Source: Eggerthellales bacterium UBA948
GTDB taxonomy: Bacteria; Actinomycetota; Coriobacteriia; Coriobacteriales; UBA8131
Reading direction: 5' to 3'
NCBI GenBank assembly: GCA_002293265.1
Contig: DBCW01000012.1
Location: 447 to 14,819 of the forward strand
Length of the DNA stretch: 14,373 bases
Shown: in pieces, positions 1 to 7,686 of the stretch
Numbering within the stretch: position 1 is the first letter of the stretch
Layout of the letters: each line of letters begins with the position of its first letter
Position numbers and translations under genes: made by a program
The notes under the pieces: generated by a model
Databases searched by the model: none
Told to the model about the DNA's origin: nothing
What the model saw: only the letters and a program-made list of their open reading frames with translations

Positions 1-2109
1 GATAACTGGGAGCAGATTTCTTGGGACGAAGCAATACAGCTTGTTGCTGATAAGTTTAACGCCGCTTTTGATGAGTATGGTCCAGCTTCAGTGTGTATTC
101 AAAATGGAGCAGGCAACAAACAAGCTCACTTAAACTCACATCCATTGCAGATAGACAATAACAACTGCAACTACAACATGGGCGTAGGCATCACACGTTT
201 TGTGAAAAAAACCGGTGCGACAGTTTTAGCTACCGGTGATGATATGGCAGGGTTGTATTTTAAAAACTTCCTGCTCAACACTCCTATGAATGCGCTGGAA
301 GATCTCCCTAACGCAAAGACCATCATTGTGTGGGGCGCAAATCCTGCAGAAGCATCTTTCACACGTTCAGCTTGGTACTATATATGCAAAGCTAAAGAAG
401 CTGGAGCAAATATTGTAACGATTGATCCGCTATACACCCCTACAGCCGCACATTCTGATATGTGGCTGCCCATCAAAGTTGGAACCGATGCAGCGCTTAT
501 GTGCGCTATGGCAAACTATATTATCGAAAATAACTTGATTGATGAAGATACCCTTAAAAAGCGTTCGGTAGCGCCTTTGCTCATCAAGGAAGATGGTGGG
601 TACGTTCGTGTGGCTGATATTGGCGAGGCACCACAAAAGGATGAAGACAACTTGCCTGTTGTATGGGATGAAGCCACTCAGACTTTTGTTCTATACACTA
701 ATGCGTCAAACCCCGCACTATTTGGCAGCCACGATGTAAACGGTCAAACGGTTCGCACTGTGTATGAGGCGACTATAGAAAACATCAAGCCATTTACAGT
801 GGAGTATGCTGCAGCAGAATGCGGTCTTACAGTAGGACAGGTAGTAGCAGTAGCTAAGATGTGTTCAACTGAAACTCCTACTACATTTCATATAGATTGG
901 GGTATTGAGCACACGTACAACTCATGGAGAATATATTTTGCCAGCGCCTTTCTCGCTGCGCTTACCGGAAGCGTTGGTGTTTCTGGTGGAGCATACACTA
1001 CCAGCCGTTCATTAGGGTCAAAGATATTTAAAGCTCCTGTTAAATATGATCTGTCTTGCCTAAATGTCGAGAATGCAAAGACCAGCAAGGCAATAACGGG
1101 AGATTATGTTTGCGACATAGTTGAAACCGGAAAGTGGTCTGGTGAAGACTTCCCGATCAGGGCAATTCTGGTTCAAGGTTGTGACCCACTAGATAACTTC
1201 TCCGGTCCCACATATCTCTTAAAAGCTTACGAGAAAGTTGATTTCATTGTAACTATCGAGCTATTCATGACCACCACGGCACATTATTCAGATCTAATTT
1301 TGCCTGCAGCTATGCCATGGGAAACAGAAGATTTTAGTACAGCAGGATTTATGACGCAAAAAGCAATTGAGCCAATTGGCGAGGCAAGAGGTGATTTTAC
1401 TATCATTCGTGATATTGCTGTAGCTATGGGTTATGACGATCTGTTTCCATTAAGCGGCGAGGAGTACTTGCGCTCAATTTTGGATACACCGGAAAATCTT
1501 AAAGCCGGGCTTGGATATGATGTCTACCATGAACAGGGTGTCATAATGGGAGACTACGAGTCTAAGGCATTTGCGTCGCCGGAATCAAACAAACTGGGGC
1601 TTACCCGTTTCTACTTGGAAGAATTGATTCCGCGTGATGACTGGGGTCAAAGGTTCCCGCTAAAAGATCGTTTACCTTACTACGAAAAGTCAATTGAATC
1701 CTATGCCGAAAATCAAAAAAGAGAGCAATATCCTCTCTACGGCTTTAGCAATCACGACAATTACCATGGACAATCTGTTTGGGCTCACAACAAATGGCTT
1801 GATGAGTTTAGAACGTTCGAGGGCAAGCCATACTGTCGATTACATGAAGATGCTGCAAAAGAACGAGGCATCGAAACTGGTGATGATGTTCGCATATTTA
1901 ACGATCACGGATCATGTGTGATGAAGGCAGTTGTAACAAGAGGAATCCAATCAGAATCACTCTGGGTGCCTCATGGCTTCTTCTGGGATGAGTTTGACGA
2001 AGGGTTTGCACAAACCCTTACAGGTTATTATCCTGACCCGGTGACCAGCAATTCGAATTTTAACGACTGGATTTGCCAAGTAGAAAAATACAAAGGAGGT
2101 GCTGCATAA
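1..2109 (+). CDS. Molybdopterin oxidoreductase catalytic subunit, 5'-truncated by window edge
   Basis: Frame 1 is open from base 1, so the gene starts upstream; 702 residues are visible. It belongs to the DMSO-reductase superfamily (Mo/W-bis-MGD enzymes). The visible part opens with the family motif ISWDEAI (residues 6-12), then WGANPAEA (111-118) and HSDMWLPIKVGTDAAL (151-166), which fit the cofactor-binding core. A C-terminal dinucleotide-binding domain runs from about 609 to 698. The N-terminal Fe-S segment and any Tat signal lie outside the window. Where DmsA-type enzymes carry a molybdenum-ligand Ser (GDYS), this protein appears to read GDDM (residues 79-82), so the ligand may be Asp or absent; this is a by-eye alignment. 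The stop overlaps the start of the DmsB-like gene by one base (TAATG), and a TorD-like chaperone follows, so it is probably the catalytic subunit of a three-gene operon. The substrate cannot be told from sequence. Family certain, function unknown. Confidence 0.93.
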   Translation, partial: DNWEQISWDEAIQLVADKFNAAFDEYGPASVCIQNGAGNKQAHLNSHPLQIDNNNCNYNMGVGITRFVKKTGATVLATGDDMAGLYFKNFLLNTPMNALEDLPNAKTIIVWGANPAEASFTRSAWYYICKAKEAGANIVTIDPLYTPTAAHSDMWLPIKVGTDAALMCAMANYIIENNLIDEDTLKKRSVAPLLIKEDGGYVRVADIGEAPQKDEDNLPVVWDEATQTFVLYTNASNPALFGSHDVNGQTVRTVYEATIENIKPFTVEYAAAECGLTVGQVVAVAKMCSTETPTTFHIDWGIEHTYNSWRIYFASAFLAALTGSVGVSGGAYTTSRSLGSKIFKAPVKYDLSCLNVENAKTSKAITGDYVCDIVETGKWSGEDFPIRAILVQGCDPLDNFSGPTYLLKAYEKVDFIVTIELFMTTTAHYSDLILPAAMPWETEDFSTAGFMTQKAIEPIGEARGDFTIIRDIAVAMGYDDLFPLSGEEYLRSILDTPENLKAGLGYDVYHEQGVIMGDYESKAFASPESNKLGLTRFYLEELIPRDDWGQRFPLKDRLPYYEKSIESYAENQKREQYPLYGFSNHDNYHGQSVWAHNKWLDEFRTFEGKPYCRLHEDAAKERGIETGDDVRIFNDHGSCVMKAVVTRGIQSESLWVPHGFFWDEFDEGFAQTLTGYYPDPVTSNSNFNDWICQVEKYKGGAA

Positions 2110-2729
2110 TGACTAAATATGGAATAGCGATAGATACAAAACGATGCGTTGCTTGCAATAGATGTGCAATGATGTGTAAGGTAGAACACAACTTACCAAA
2201 TGGTGTACTGTGGAATCGTGCAGTAACCGAAGGTGGAGATTTTATTATGACCCCCGGTGGTACCTATCCGGATAAGCTTTCCTTGAAATTCTATACCTTG
2301 TCTTGTCAGCATTGCGATAATCCGGCATGTGTAGAAGTGTGTCCTACCGGTGCATCAAGCAAGCGCGAAGATGGCATTGTGTTAGTTGATTATGAGCAGT
2401 GCATTGGTTGCGAATCTTGTATCGCAGCATGTCCTTATGATGGTGTCCGCACTTTTGTTGGCGACCCACAATATGCGTTGGATTTCAAAGTGGGCGACAG
2501 TACGGTTCTTGATGTCGTTTCGGGAACAGTTTCAAAATGCACCTTATGTGTTGAGCGTGTTGACCGCAGTGAACGTCCAAATTGCATCGACCTGTGCTTT
2601 GCTCACGCACGCTATTTTGGAGATTTAGATGATTCTGGATCTGAGGTGGCAAAAGTTTTAAAAGAACGTGATTATGACTTGTTGTTACCGGAGCAAGGAA
2701 CAAATCCCAACGTTTATTTTTTGAAGTAA
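2109..2729 (+). CDS. DmsB-like four-cluster [4Fe-4S] electron-transfer subunit
   Basis: A 206-residue ferredoxin-like subunit that would pass electrons between a quinol or other donor and the molybdoenzyme encoded just upstream. All sixteen cluster cysteines are present in four sets: C13/16/19/23, C66/69/74/78, C98/101/104/108 and C144/147/159/163, the last with the C-x2-C-x11-C-x3-C spacing seen in DmsB/PhsB/NrfC-type proteins. No leader peptide is visible, as is usual for subunits co-exported with a Tat-bearing partner. The start is ATG at 2109, chosen over the in-frame upstream extension because AGGAGGT at 2094-2100 sits 8 bases before it and the ATG overlaps the preceding stop. Translational coupling with the upstream subunit is likely. 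No NrfD/DmsC membrane anchor gene follows; it may lie upstream of the window or be absent. Confidence 0.93.
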   Translation: MTKYGIAIDTKRCVACNRCAMMCKVEHNLPNGVLWNRAVTEGGDFIMTPGGTYPDKLSLKFYTLSCQHCDNPACVEVCPTGASSKREDGIVLVDYEQCIGCESCIAACPYDGVRTFVGDPQYALDFKVGDSTVLDVVSGTVSKCTLCVERVDRSERPNCIDLCFAHARYFGDLDDSGSEVAKVLKERDYDLLLPEQGTNPNVYFLK

Positions 2730-2739
2730 TAACCCATTT

Positions 2740-2772
2740 TTCCGGTGTAGGTGTCTCGCATCTGCACCGGAA
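2740..2772 (+). terminator. Intercistronic hairpin, possible weak terminator
   Basis: An 11-bp stem (2740-2750 with 2762-2772, one G-U pair) closes an 11-base loop, and four T residues follow at 2777-2780 after a short gap. It lies between the Fe-S subunit stop and the chaperone start. It could lower chaperone expression relative to the enzyme subunits or stabilise the upstream mRNA end. The T-tract is short and offset, so full termination is doubtful. Confidence 0.5.
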
Positions 2773-2799
2773 GTAGTTTTGATATCAAAGGGAGCATAG

Positions 2800-3498
2800 G
2801 TGGAACAAGTTAAGGCTGAGGCTGATAATATTCAAGAAGAAAATCTCATGTCAGAGCGCTGGTTAGCAAAAGCTGCGGCTTTCGAACTAATGTCTATGGG
2901 GTTACTGGTGCCTACACCAACGCTTGCAGAAGCACTTTCTTCGGGCGAATACCCCGAAGCTTTTTTTGAAGCGTTATATATATGCGATATTAATGGAGAT
3001 GGTGCTTGGACAGACCTCGCTTGTTATAAGAATGCAGAAACTGACAATCTTTTTCATGAGCTTCGTCGTGAGCATACTCGCTTGTTTACAAAAGCACCTG
3101 AGCCGCTAATAATTCCATATGTTGGGGTGTGGGCTGATCGTGAGCAAGGCAACCAAGGATTACTTTTTGTTGGCAAAGATTCTATTGAAATAGAACACTT
3201 TATGCGCAGGTGTGGAGTTGCCAAAGACTTATCTTTGGGGCAGACAAATGATCCCGTGGATCATATAGGAACAGTTTGCGAGTTTCTGAAGTATCTCTGT
3301 TTGGTTAATGCCCGTGCGATTAAAGTTGCTGACTCGGCAGATGTTCGAGTAGATGATTATGAAGAATTCCACGCAAACCACTTTGCACCATACGCTCTTT
3401 GGTGCTCTAGTCAAATTAATGCGCTAAGCAGCAGTCCTTACTATCAGTTTGTAGCGGATATTCTTGAGATAACTGCGAAGTCATTTAAGGAAGCATAA
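2800..3498 (+). CDS. TorD/DmsD-family molybdoenzyme maturation chaperone
   Basis: A 232-residue, mostly helical cytoplasmic protein of the TorD family, which binds the leader peptide or apo-form of a molybdoenzyme during cofactor insertion and Tat export. Family marks: LRREHTRLF (88-96) followed by PYVGVW (106-111), which fits the conserved E-x2-RLF...P-Y region; DHIGTVCEFLKYL (154-166), which fits the D-H-x2-E-x-FL helix; and FHANHFAPYALW (190-201), which fits the C-terminal F-x3-H-x2-PW helix. The start is GTG at 2800, with AGGGAG at 2789-2794 five bases upstream; the first in-frame ATG (2848) has no comparable ribosome site. It is third in the operon behind the catalytic and Fe-S subunits, which suggests it serves that enzyme and that the missing N-terminus of the enzyme carries a Tat signal (inference). 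Its last codons form one arm of a perfect palindrome. Confidence 0.85.
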   Translation: MEQVKAEADNIQEENLMSERWLAKAAAFELMSMGLLVPTPTLAEALSSGEYPEAFFEALYICDINGDGAWTDLACYKNAETDNLFHELRREHTRLFTKAPEPLIIPYVGVWADREQGNQGLLFVGKDSIEIEHFMRRCGVAKDLSLGQTNDPVDHIGTVCEFLKYLCLVNARAIKVADSADVRVDDYEEFHANHFAPYALWCSSQINALSSSPYYQFVADILEITAKSFKEA

Positions 3499-3516
3499 AT
3501 CGATGCTTCCTTAAAT
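3483..3516. repeat. Perfect 14-bp palindrome over the chaperone stop codon (dyad family copy 1)
   Basis: Bases 3483-3496 and 3503-3516 are perfect reverse complements around a 6-base loop, and the TAA stop (3496-3498) sits at the loop. It contains AAGGAAGCA...TGCTTCCTT, the same arms found at 8993-9023. A second 5-bp hairpin (3518-3522 with 3533-3537) follows, then GTTT. No clear T-tract follows the main stem, so it may act as a 3'-end stabiliser, weak terminator or protein-binding site. Confidence 0.7.
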
Positions 3517-3542
3517 AGCGACCTAGGCAGTAGTCGCGTTTC

Positions 3543-3563
3543 AAGCATTAAATAGACACTTCC
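3543..3563 (+). repeat. Dyad family copy 2, just upstream of the lysR promoter
   Basis: This 21-base copy shares AAGCATTAAA and ACTTCC with the minus-strand copy at 7593-7613, and AAGCA...CTTCC with the copies at 3491 and 8997. It ends 10 bases before the putative -35 hexamer of the LysR gene, a position where an operator could act. It starts 52 bases after copy 1, close to five helical turns. Confidence 0.5.
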
Positions 3564-3573
3564 TTAATTAACA

Positions 3574-3602
3574 TTGTTCTAAGCAGATTATTGCTGTAGT
3601 AT
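3574..3602 (+). promoter_or_regulatory. Sigma70-type promoter candidate for the LysR gene
   Basis: TTGTTC (3574-3579) and TAGTAT (3597-3602) are separated by 17 bases, a good match to the -35/-10 consensus. The expected transcription start near 3609 leaves a leader of about 55 bases before the ATG at 3665. Based on consensus matching alone. Confidence 0.5.
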
Positions 3603-3664
3603 TTACAGATGATGTGAGGAGTGCCGGGGGATTCGATTTAGTGTTGTGATGAGATCGGATATCT

Positions 3665-4540
3665 ATGGAGATCCAACAGTTACGTCATTTTTTGACAGCC
3701 GCTAATTGTTCCAGCTTTGCCAAAGCTGCAAAGCAGTGCTTTACTTCCCGGCAAAACATCGCACATTCGGTTAATACTTTAGAGCGCGAGTTCAACCTTG
3801 CTTTATTTGAGCGCAAGGGTAATGGCGTAGAGCTTACCCCTGTAGGACAACAGATCGCCTGCAACGTAGACGAGATTCTTGGTCTTATTGATTCGATGCA
3901 GGCAATGTATGCTATAGAACCTCATGCATGTGAAGCACTCAACATTGCTGTAACTTACAACCTATTAGCCCGAGTACCAAAAGAGGCAGAATCTTTCATC
4001 TTTAAATTCGATCACTCAATCAATCTGTTTGAGATTAGCTGCGAAGACTGCTATCAGTCAGTTTGTTCAAATGAGGCAGATGTTGGCTTGGTTTTATGTA
4101 TGAGACGAGATTTCCCGGATTGCAATTATGAGGAAGTCAGCCATATGAAAGCCTATGCAATAGTAAACGAGCTTTCTCCATTGGCTCAAAAATCCGAGCT
4201 GTCAATCTATGATCTAAAAACTCAGCGGCTGCAGATTATGTCCAGCTCTGCGTTTCAATATCAACCACTGTTTAGCCAACTTAGAATTCTTGGTTATGAC
4301 TTTGCGAACATTTCTGTAGCTACTACTTTTTCAAGCTTGTATGGAATTAAGCGCAATGAAGCAATTGGCATTGCAATCAGTCAGTTTATTGAAAACTTAC
4401 CGGAACATATGTTGGCAATACCCCTCGATGACCTTCAATACGACTGGTTTATCTATGTGCTATATCCCAAACAGTCAAAACACCAATCAACCATTATTCG
4501 CTTTGTCCAGGGACTGCGAAGAAGCTTTTCCGGAAACTGA
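3665..4540 (+). CDS. LysR-family transcriptional regulator
   Basis: A 291-residue LysR-type regulator of normal family length. The N-terminal winged helix-turn-helix occupies about residues 1-60 (MEIQQLRHFL..., SFAKAAKQ..., TSRQNIAHSV, LEREFNLALFER), ending with the usual L-T-P-x-G motif (LTPVG). The rest is the effector-binding region, about 90-290. Start ATG at 3665; no strong Shine-Dalgarno is visible before it. It lies immediately upstream of, and in the same direction as, the second molybdoenzyme operon, so it is the natural candidate for a substrate-responsive activator of that operon. LysR-type regulators are reported next to substrate-induced molybdoenzymes in Eggerthellaceae; the link here is inferred from position. 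Dyad-like elements lie upstream of this gene and, in degenerate form, upstream of the enzyme gene. Confidence 0.93.
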   Translation: MEIQQLRHFLTAANCSSFAKAAKQCFTSRQNIAHSVNTLEREFNLALFERKGNGVELTPVGQQIACNVDEILGLIDSMQAMYAIEPHACEALNIAVTYNLLARVPKEAESFIFKFDHSINLFEISCEDCYQSVCSNEADVGLVLCMRRDFPDCNYEEVSHMKAYAIVNELSPLAQKSELSIYDLKTQRLQIMSSSAFQYQPLFSQLRILGYDFANISVATTFSSLYGIKRNEAIGIAISQFIENLPEHMLAIPLDDLQYDWFIYVLYPKQSKHQSTIIRFVQGLRRSFSGN

Positions 4541-4719
4541 TCGACAAATTCATTTTGACAACCTCGTAACAATCAAGCTTCATGACACATATCTGGTATC
4601 TCCTTCATCAGCATCTTGCGGCGCATAATTGATTAAAGGTTAAGGAAGTCGCACTGCGCTTCCCGGCAGGGAGACAGGAACCCTGCGTCACTTCCAGATA
4701 GCGAGTGATAGGAGAAAAA
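4541..4719 (+). promoter_or_regulatory. Gap before the second molybdoenzyme, with hairpins and CTTCC half-sites
   Basis: This 179-base gap holds an exact TTGACA hexamer (4555-4560), but the sequence 17 bases on (CTTCAT) is a poor -10, so the promoter is not defined. Two hairpins follow: GGAAG...CTTCC (4644-4648 with 4659-4663, extended inward by CGC/GCG) and GCAGGG...CCCTGC (4666-4671 with 4681-4686). TGCGCTTCC (4655-4663) and GTCACTTCC (4687-4695) resemble the right arm of the dyad elements elsewhere in the block. The ribosome site AGGAG (4710-4714) serves the ATG at 4720. Confidence 0.4.
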
Positions 4720-7146
4720 ATGAGTGAGTGGAAAAGGCAAGAAGGAGATGAGACCATTTTTCGAACATGCGCATGGTCACCTCCGGGGTGTCACCCGGTG
4801 GGCTGTGGACTTCAGGTGCATGTCAAAGATGGTGTTGTCGTAGACGTGGAAGGAGACCCCGAGCACCCTATTACCAAGGGTTCACTGTGTCCGCGATGCC
4901 TTGCATTAACAGACTACATTTATCATCCGGACAGGATCATCCATCCTATGAAACGAGCCAAAGAAGATCGTGGGCTTGATAAGTGGCAACAATGCTCATG
5001 GGATGAGGCTTGTGACATGGTGGCAAATGCCGCACAAGAGATCATCGACAATTACGGTCCCGAGACAATTTGTGTCTTTGGAGGTACAGGCAGAGAAGCA
5101 AATTACTGGTATACCCAATGGGCCAATCTAGTATTTGGTTCACCAAACTCTGTTTATGCTCAGGCCGGTTGGTCTTGCTATGGTCCGCGTATCTCAAATA
5201 CTGCATTCATGATTGGTGGTGGTTATCCCGAGATAGACTATGCACAAAAGTTTAGCGATCGCTACGATCACGAAGGCTGGGTAGCTCCTGAAGTAATTGT
5301 GTGTTGGGGTAAAGAGCCGCTGCGCTCTAACCCGGATGGTATGTACGGTCACGCAGTAATTGAGATGATGCGTCAATTTGGCACAAAACTCATCTGCGTT
5401 GATCCGCGCATGCACTGGCTGGGCACACGCTCCGACATTGTTTTGCAGCTCAATCCGGGTACCGACACTGCAATGGCAATGGCCTGGATTTATGTTATGG
5501 ATAAAGAAAACCTGGTAGACAGAGAGTGGATCGATGCTTGGACATATGGATATGATGCACTTGTTGAGCGTTGTCAGTCTATGCCACCTTCAAAAGCCGC
5601 AGAGATTTGTGGTGTGGATGAAGAGTTGATTTGGCAAGCAGCACGGTTGTATGGTTCGGCCAAACCGTCATCATTGGCGTGGGGTCTTGCTGTTGATCAA
5701 AATCCAAATGGCACTCAGCTTGGACAAGCTTTGATCGCACTGATGACTATAACCGGTTTCATCGATGCTCCTGGAGGTACTACTTTGGGAATGGGTGACG
5801 ATGGCGGCAATCGCGTAAAAGAAGGTGGCGGCATCGATGCCAGTCAGCGCATAGAAGATGAGAACGACTCAACACTCATGCTGGCGCTAAAGTATGGCAT
5901 TATGAGCCAAGAAACCTGGGACACCAAGCGTATTGGTGTAGACAAATATCCTGCTGTTGGGTCAATCATGTGGACTGCTCACCCGGATGAGTTCTTAAAA
6001 GCTTTAGAAACAGAAAACCCCTACAAAGTGCATATGGCAGGATTTGTTTCCTCTAATCCTGTTGGCACTGCAATCTCTGCCGAGCCCCAGCGCTGGTATA
6101 AAGCGCTCAAGGCACTCGACTTTAATTTTGCTTGTGACTGCTTTATGAATCCAACCATCATGAGCTGCTGTGACGTATTCTTTCCGGTGGCATCGACAAT
6201 CGAACATGATGGCATGGTGGCCACTCATTACGCATCCAACGCTTCATTTTATGGCGCTCAAAACAAATGCGTTCAGGTTGGTGAATGTAAAAGTGACATC
6301 GAGATCATGATGATGGTGGGTAAGAAACTTCATCCTGATTTCTGGAATCGTTTTGAGACACAAGAAGATTATGACAACTTCCATGTCATGCGTAGCTGGT
6401 TGCCATTTAAAGAGTTGCGCGAAAAAGTTGTTGTGATGTCAGAAGAGCCTTATTACAAGTATAAGATCGGAAAGCTGCGCCCCGACGGACAACCGGGATT
6501 TCCCACTATGACCGGACGAGTTGAACTCTACTCCACCATGTATCAGAACTGGGGCGAAGATCCACTGCCTTATTATGAGCCACCGGCATATGGCAAAGAG
6601 TCACTGCCGGAATTAAGCAAGCAGTATCCGCTGATGATGATCACCGGTGCGCGCGAACAGCACTTCTTCCACTCTGAGCACAAGCAGATTCAGGCTCTGC
6701 GTCAACTTACACCTTGGCCAATGATCGACATCAATACCCAAGATGCTTTGGACTTTGGTATTGCTGAAGGCGACTGGGTGGAGATCTCTTCTCCATACGG
6801 AAGTATTCGTCAACTTGCGCGTGTAACACCCACCATGAAAAAAGGCGTTGTGCATTGCATGCACGGTTTTTGGTACCCCGAAGAAGACGGAGAAGTTCCA
6901 AATCTCTACGGCAACTGGAAGTCGAATGTAAATATGCTCATGCCTAACAGCGTTAATGGCAAACTAGGTTTTGGTGATACTTTCAAGCAGATGATGGTCA
7001 ACATAAAGAAGGTTGTCGGCTTGGGAGGTTCAAATGATCCCGATACAAACGGCATCATTTTGGAGCCTAGTCGTCAGGCAGAATTCACTGTTCAACAAGT
7101 ATGGCGTCCTGAGGATGCACCCACGGATCAGTATTTACAAAAATAG
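4720..7146 (+). CDS. Cytoplasmic molybdopterin oxidoreductase, catechol-dehydroxylase-like
   Basis: An 808-residue Mo/W-bis-MGD enzyme of the DMSO-reductase superfamily. Start ATG at 4720, with AGGAG five bases upstream; an in-frame GTG at 4705 has no such site. There is no Tat leader: the Fe-S segment starts almost at once. Cluster cysteines are probably C17, C24, C29 and C57, with a further C60 in LCPRCLAL. The spacing C-x6-C-x4-C is wider than the common C-x2-C-x3-C. Cys153 in WSCYGPR lies where FdhF has Sec and NapA has Cys, so it is the likely metal ligand. Core motifs include WGKEPLRSNPDG and LQLNPGTDTAMAMAW; the C-terminal dinucleotide domain runs roughly from 640 to the end. The overall style resembles the Eggerthella/Gordonibacter catechol dehydroxylases and acetylene-hydratase-like enzymes (recall, not a search). 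Partners downstream are a tiny Fe-S protein and an anion transporter. Likely a reductive dehydroxylase or other reductase of an imported small molecule; substrate unknown. Confidence 0.9.
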   Translation: MSEWKRQEGDETIFRTCAWSPPGCHPVGCGLQVHVKDGVVVDVEGDPEHPITKGSLCPRCLALTDYIYHPDRIIHPMKRAKEDRGLDKWQQCSWDEACDMVANAAQEIIDNYGPETICVFGGTGREANYWYTQWANLVFGSPNSVYAQAGWSCYGPRISNTAFMIGGGYPEIDYAQKFSDRYDHEGWVAPEVIVCWGKEPLRSNPDGMYGHAVIEMMRQFGTKLICVDPRMHWLGTRSDIVLQLNPGTDTAMAMAWIYVMDKENLVDREWIDAWTYGYDALVERCQSMPPSKAAEICGVDEELIWQAARLYGSAKPSSLAWGLAVDQNPNGTQLGQALIALMTITGFIDAPGGTTLGMGDDGGNRVKEGGGIDASQRIEDENDSTLMLALKYGIMSQETWDTKRIGVDKYPAVGSIMWTAHPDEFLKALETENPYKVHMAGFVSSNPVGTAISAEPQRWYKALKALDFNFACDCFMNPTIMSCCDVFFPVASTIEHDGMVATHYASNASFYGAQNKCVQVGECKSDIEIMMMVGKKLHPDFWNRFETQEDYDNFHVMRSWLPFKELREKVVVMSEEPYYKYKIGKLRPDGQPGFPTMTGRVELYSTMYQNWGEDPLPYYEPPAYGKESLPELSKQYPLMMITGAREQHFFHSEHKQIQALRQLTPWPMIDINTQDALDFGIAEGDWVEISSPYGSIRQLARVTPTMKKGVVHCMHGFWYPEEDGEVPNLYGNWKSNVNMLMPNSVNGKLGFGDTFKQMMVNIKKVVGLGGSNDPDTNGIILEPSRQAEFTVQQVWRPEDAPTDQYLQK

Positions 7147-7167
7147 ACACCTGAAAGGAGAAAGATC

Positions 7168-7503
7168 ATGTCGCATGGTGCAATATATATCGATTTTGAG
7201 TTTTGTTCAGGCTGTCATAGCTGTGAAATCGCGTGTCGCAAGCATTTGCGGATTGCCAACGATAAAGACGGGATCAAAGTTTTAGAGGATCGTCCGTACC
7301 AACAAGAAAATGGCGCTTGGCATTGGGACTATATCGCTTACCCAACCGAGCTTTGCGATTTATGCGAAGACCGTGTTGCTGAGGGAAAGTTGCCGTCATG
7401 CGTACAAGCTTGCCAAGCAAAAGTCTTGGAGTTTGGAACAATTGAAGAGTGTGCCGAGAAGCTTAAGAAGAAACCCAAAAAAGCAGCAATATTCGTTCCG
7501 TAA
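7168..7503 (+). CDS. Minimal two-cluster ferredoxin partner (111 aa)
   Basis: A 111-residue iron-sulphur protein, 21 bases after the molybdoenzyme stop, with AGGAG (7156-7160) seven bases before its ATG; clearly in the same operon. Its eight cluster cysteines are C13/16/19/23 and C63/66/78/82. These match, with identical spacing, the first and last sets of the 206-residue DmsB-like protein encoded at 2109-2729, while the middle two sets are missing. In DmsB-type folds the first and last sets together build one bicluster unit, so this looks like a reduced form that keeps a single unit, probably two [4Fe-4S] clusters. C95 is an extra cysteine outside the motif. No signal peptide; it should work in the cytoplasm, feeding electrons to the catalytic subunit. 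The tail is lysine-rich (LKKKPKKAA). The electron donor is unknown. Confidence 0.88.
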   Translation: MSHGAIYIDFEFCSGCHSCEIACRKHLRIANDKDGIKVLEDRPYQQENGAWHWDYIAYPTELCDLCEDRVAEGKLPSCVQACQAKVLEFGTIEECAEKLKKKPKKAAIFVP

Positions 7504-7592
7504 AACCGTATCCACATAATCGAGCAAGGGTAGCGTCGGTTGATTGCTTGTATGAAAGATGACACACAGTTAATTAATCGGCGCTATCCAAG

Positions 7593-7613
7593 GGAAGTGC
7601 CGGTTTAATGCTT
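7593..7613 (-). repeat. Dyad family copy 3, inverted
   Basis: On the minus strand this reads AAGCATTAAA, then CCGGC, then ACTTCC, nearly the same as copy 2 at 3543-3563 (AAGCATTAAA...ACTTCC). Together with copy 4 it makes an inverted pair upstream of the transporter. Confidence 0.5.
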
Positions 7614-7625
7614 ATGTGTCAGATG

Positions 7626-7650
7626 AAGTGCAATGATTAAATCGGTGCTT
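7626..7650 (+). repeat. Dyad family copy 4
   Basis: Twenty-one bases (7630-7650) are identical to 8999-9019. The core GCAATGATTAAATCGGTGC is near-symmetric, fitting GCANNGATTNAATCNNTGC. It lies 36 bases upstream of the transporter start. The in-frame ATG at 7633 is inside this element and was not accepted as the gene start. Confidence 0.7.
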
Positions 7651-7686
7651 ACCATGGGGAAGATGTTCGTTCAAAAAGGAGAAGAA

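Larger units (their letters stand above)
7504..7686 (+). promoter_or_regulatory. Gap before the transporter, filled with dyad-family copies
   Basis: No gene is supported in these 183 bases. The plus strand from 7574 to about 7612 can fold into a hairpin (TTAATCGGCGCT with AGTGCCGGTTTAA, one bulge and two G-U pairs). A minus-strand dyad copy lies at 7593-7613 and a plus-strand copy at 7626-7650, their starts 33 bases apart. A weaker, diverged match lies around 7533-7552 on the minus strand. The transporter's ribosome site AGGAG is at 7677-7681. Confidence 0.45.

Noticed and set aside
4555..4583. Consensus promoter for the second molybdoenzyme
   Set aside because: TTGACA is exact, but no acceptable -10 follows at 16-19 bases, so it is not claimed as a separate feature.
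4341..4628. Small gene overlapping the end of lysR
   Set aside because: It is mostly a frame shadow of lysR, with no domain and no ribosome site.
7633..7686. Upstream ATG as the transporter start
   Set aside because: It lies inside a dyad-family repeat and has no ribosome site, while the ATG at 7687 has AGGAG at the right distance.
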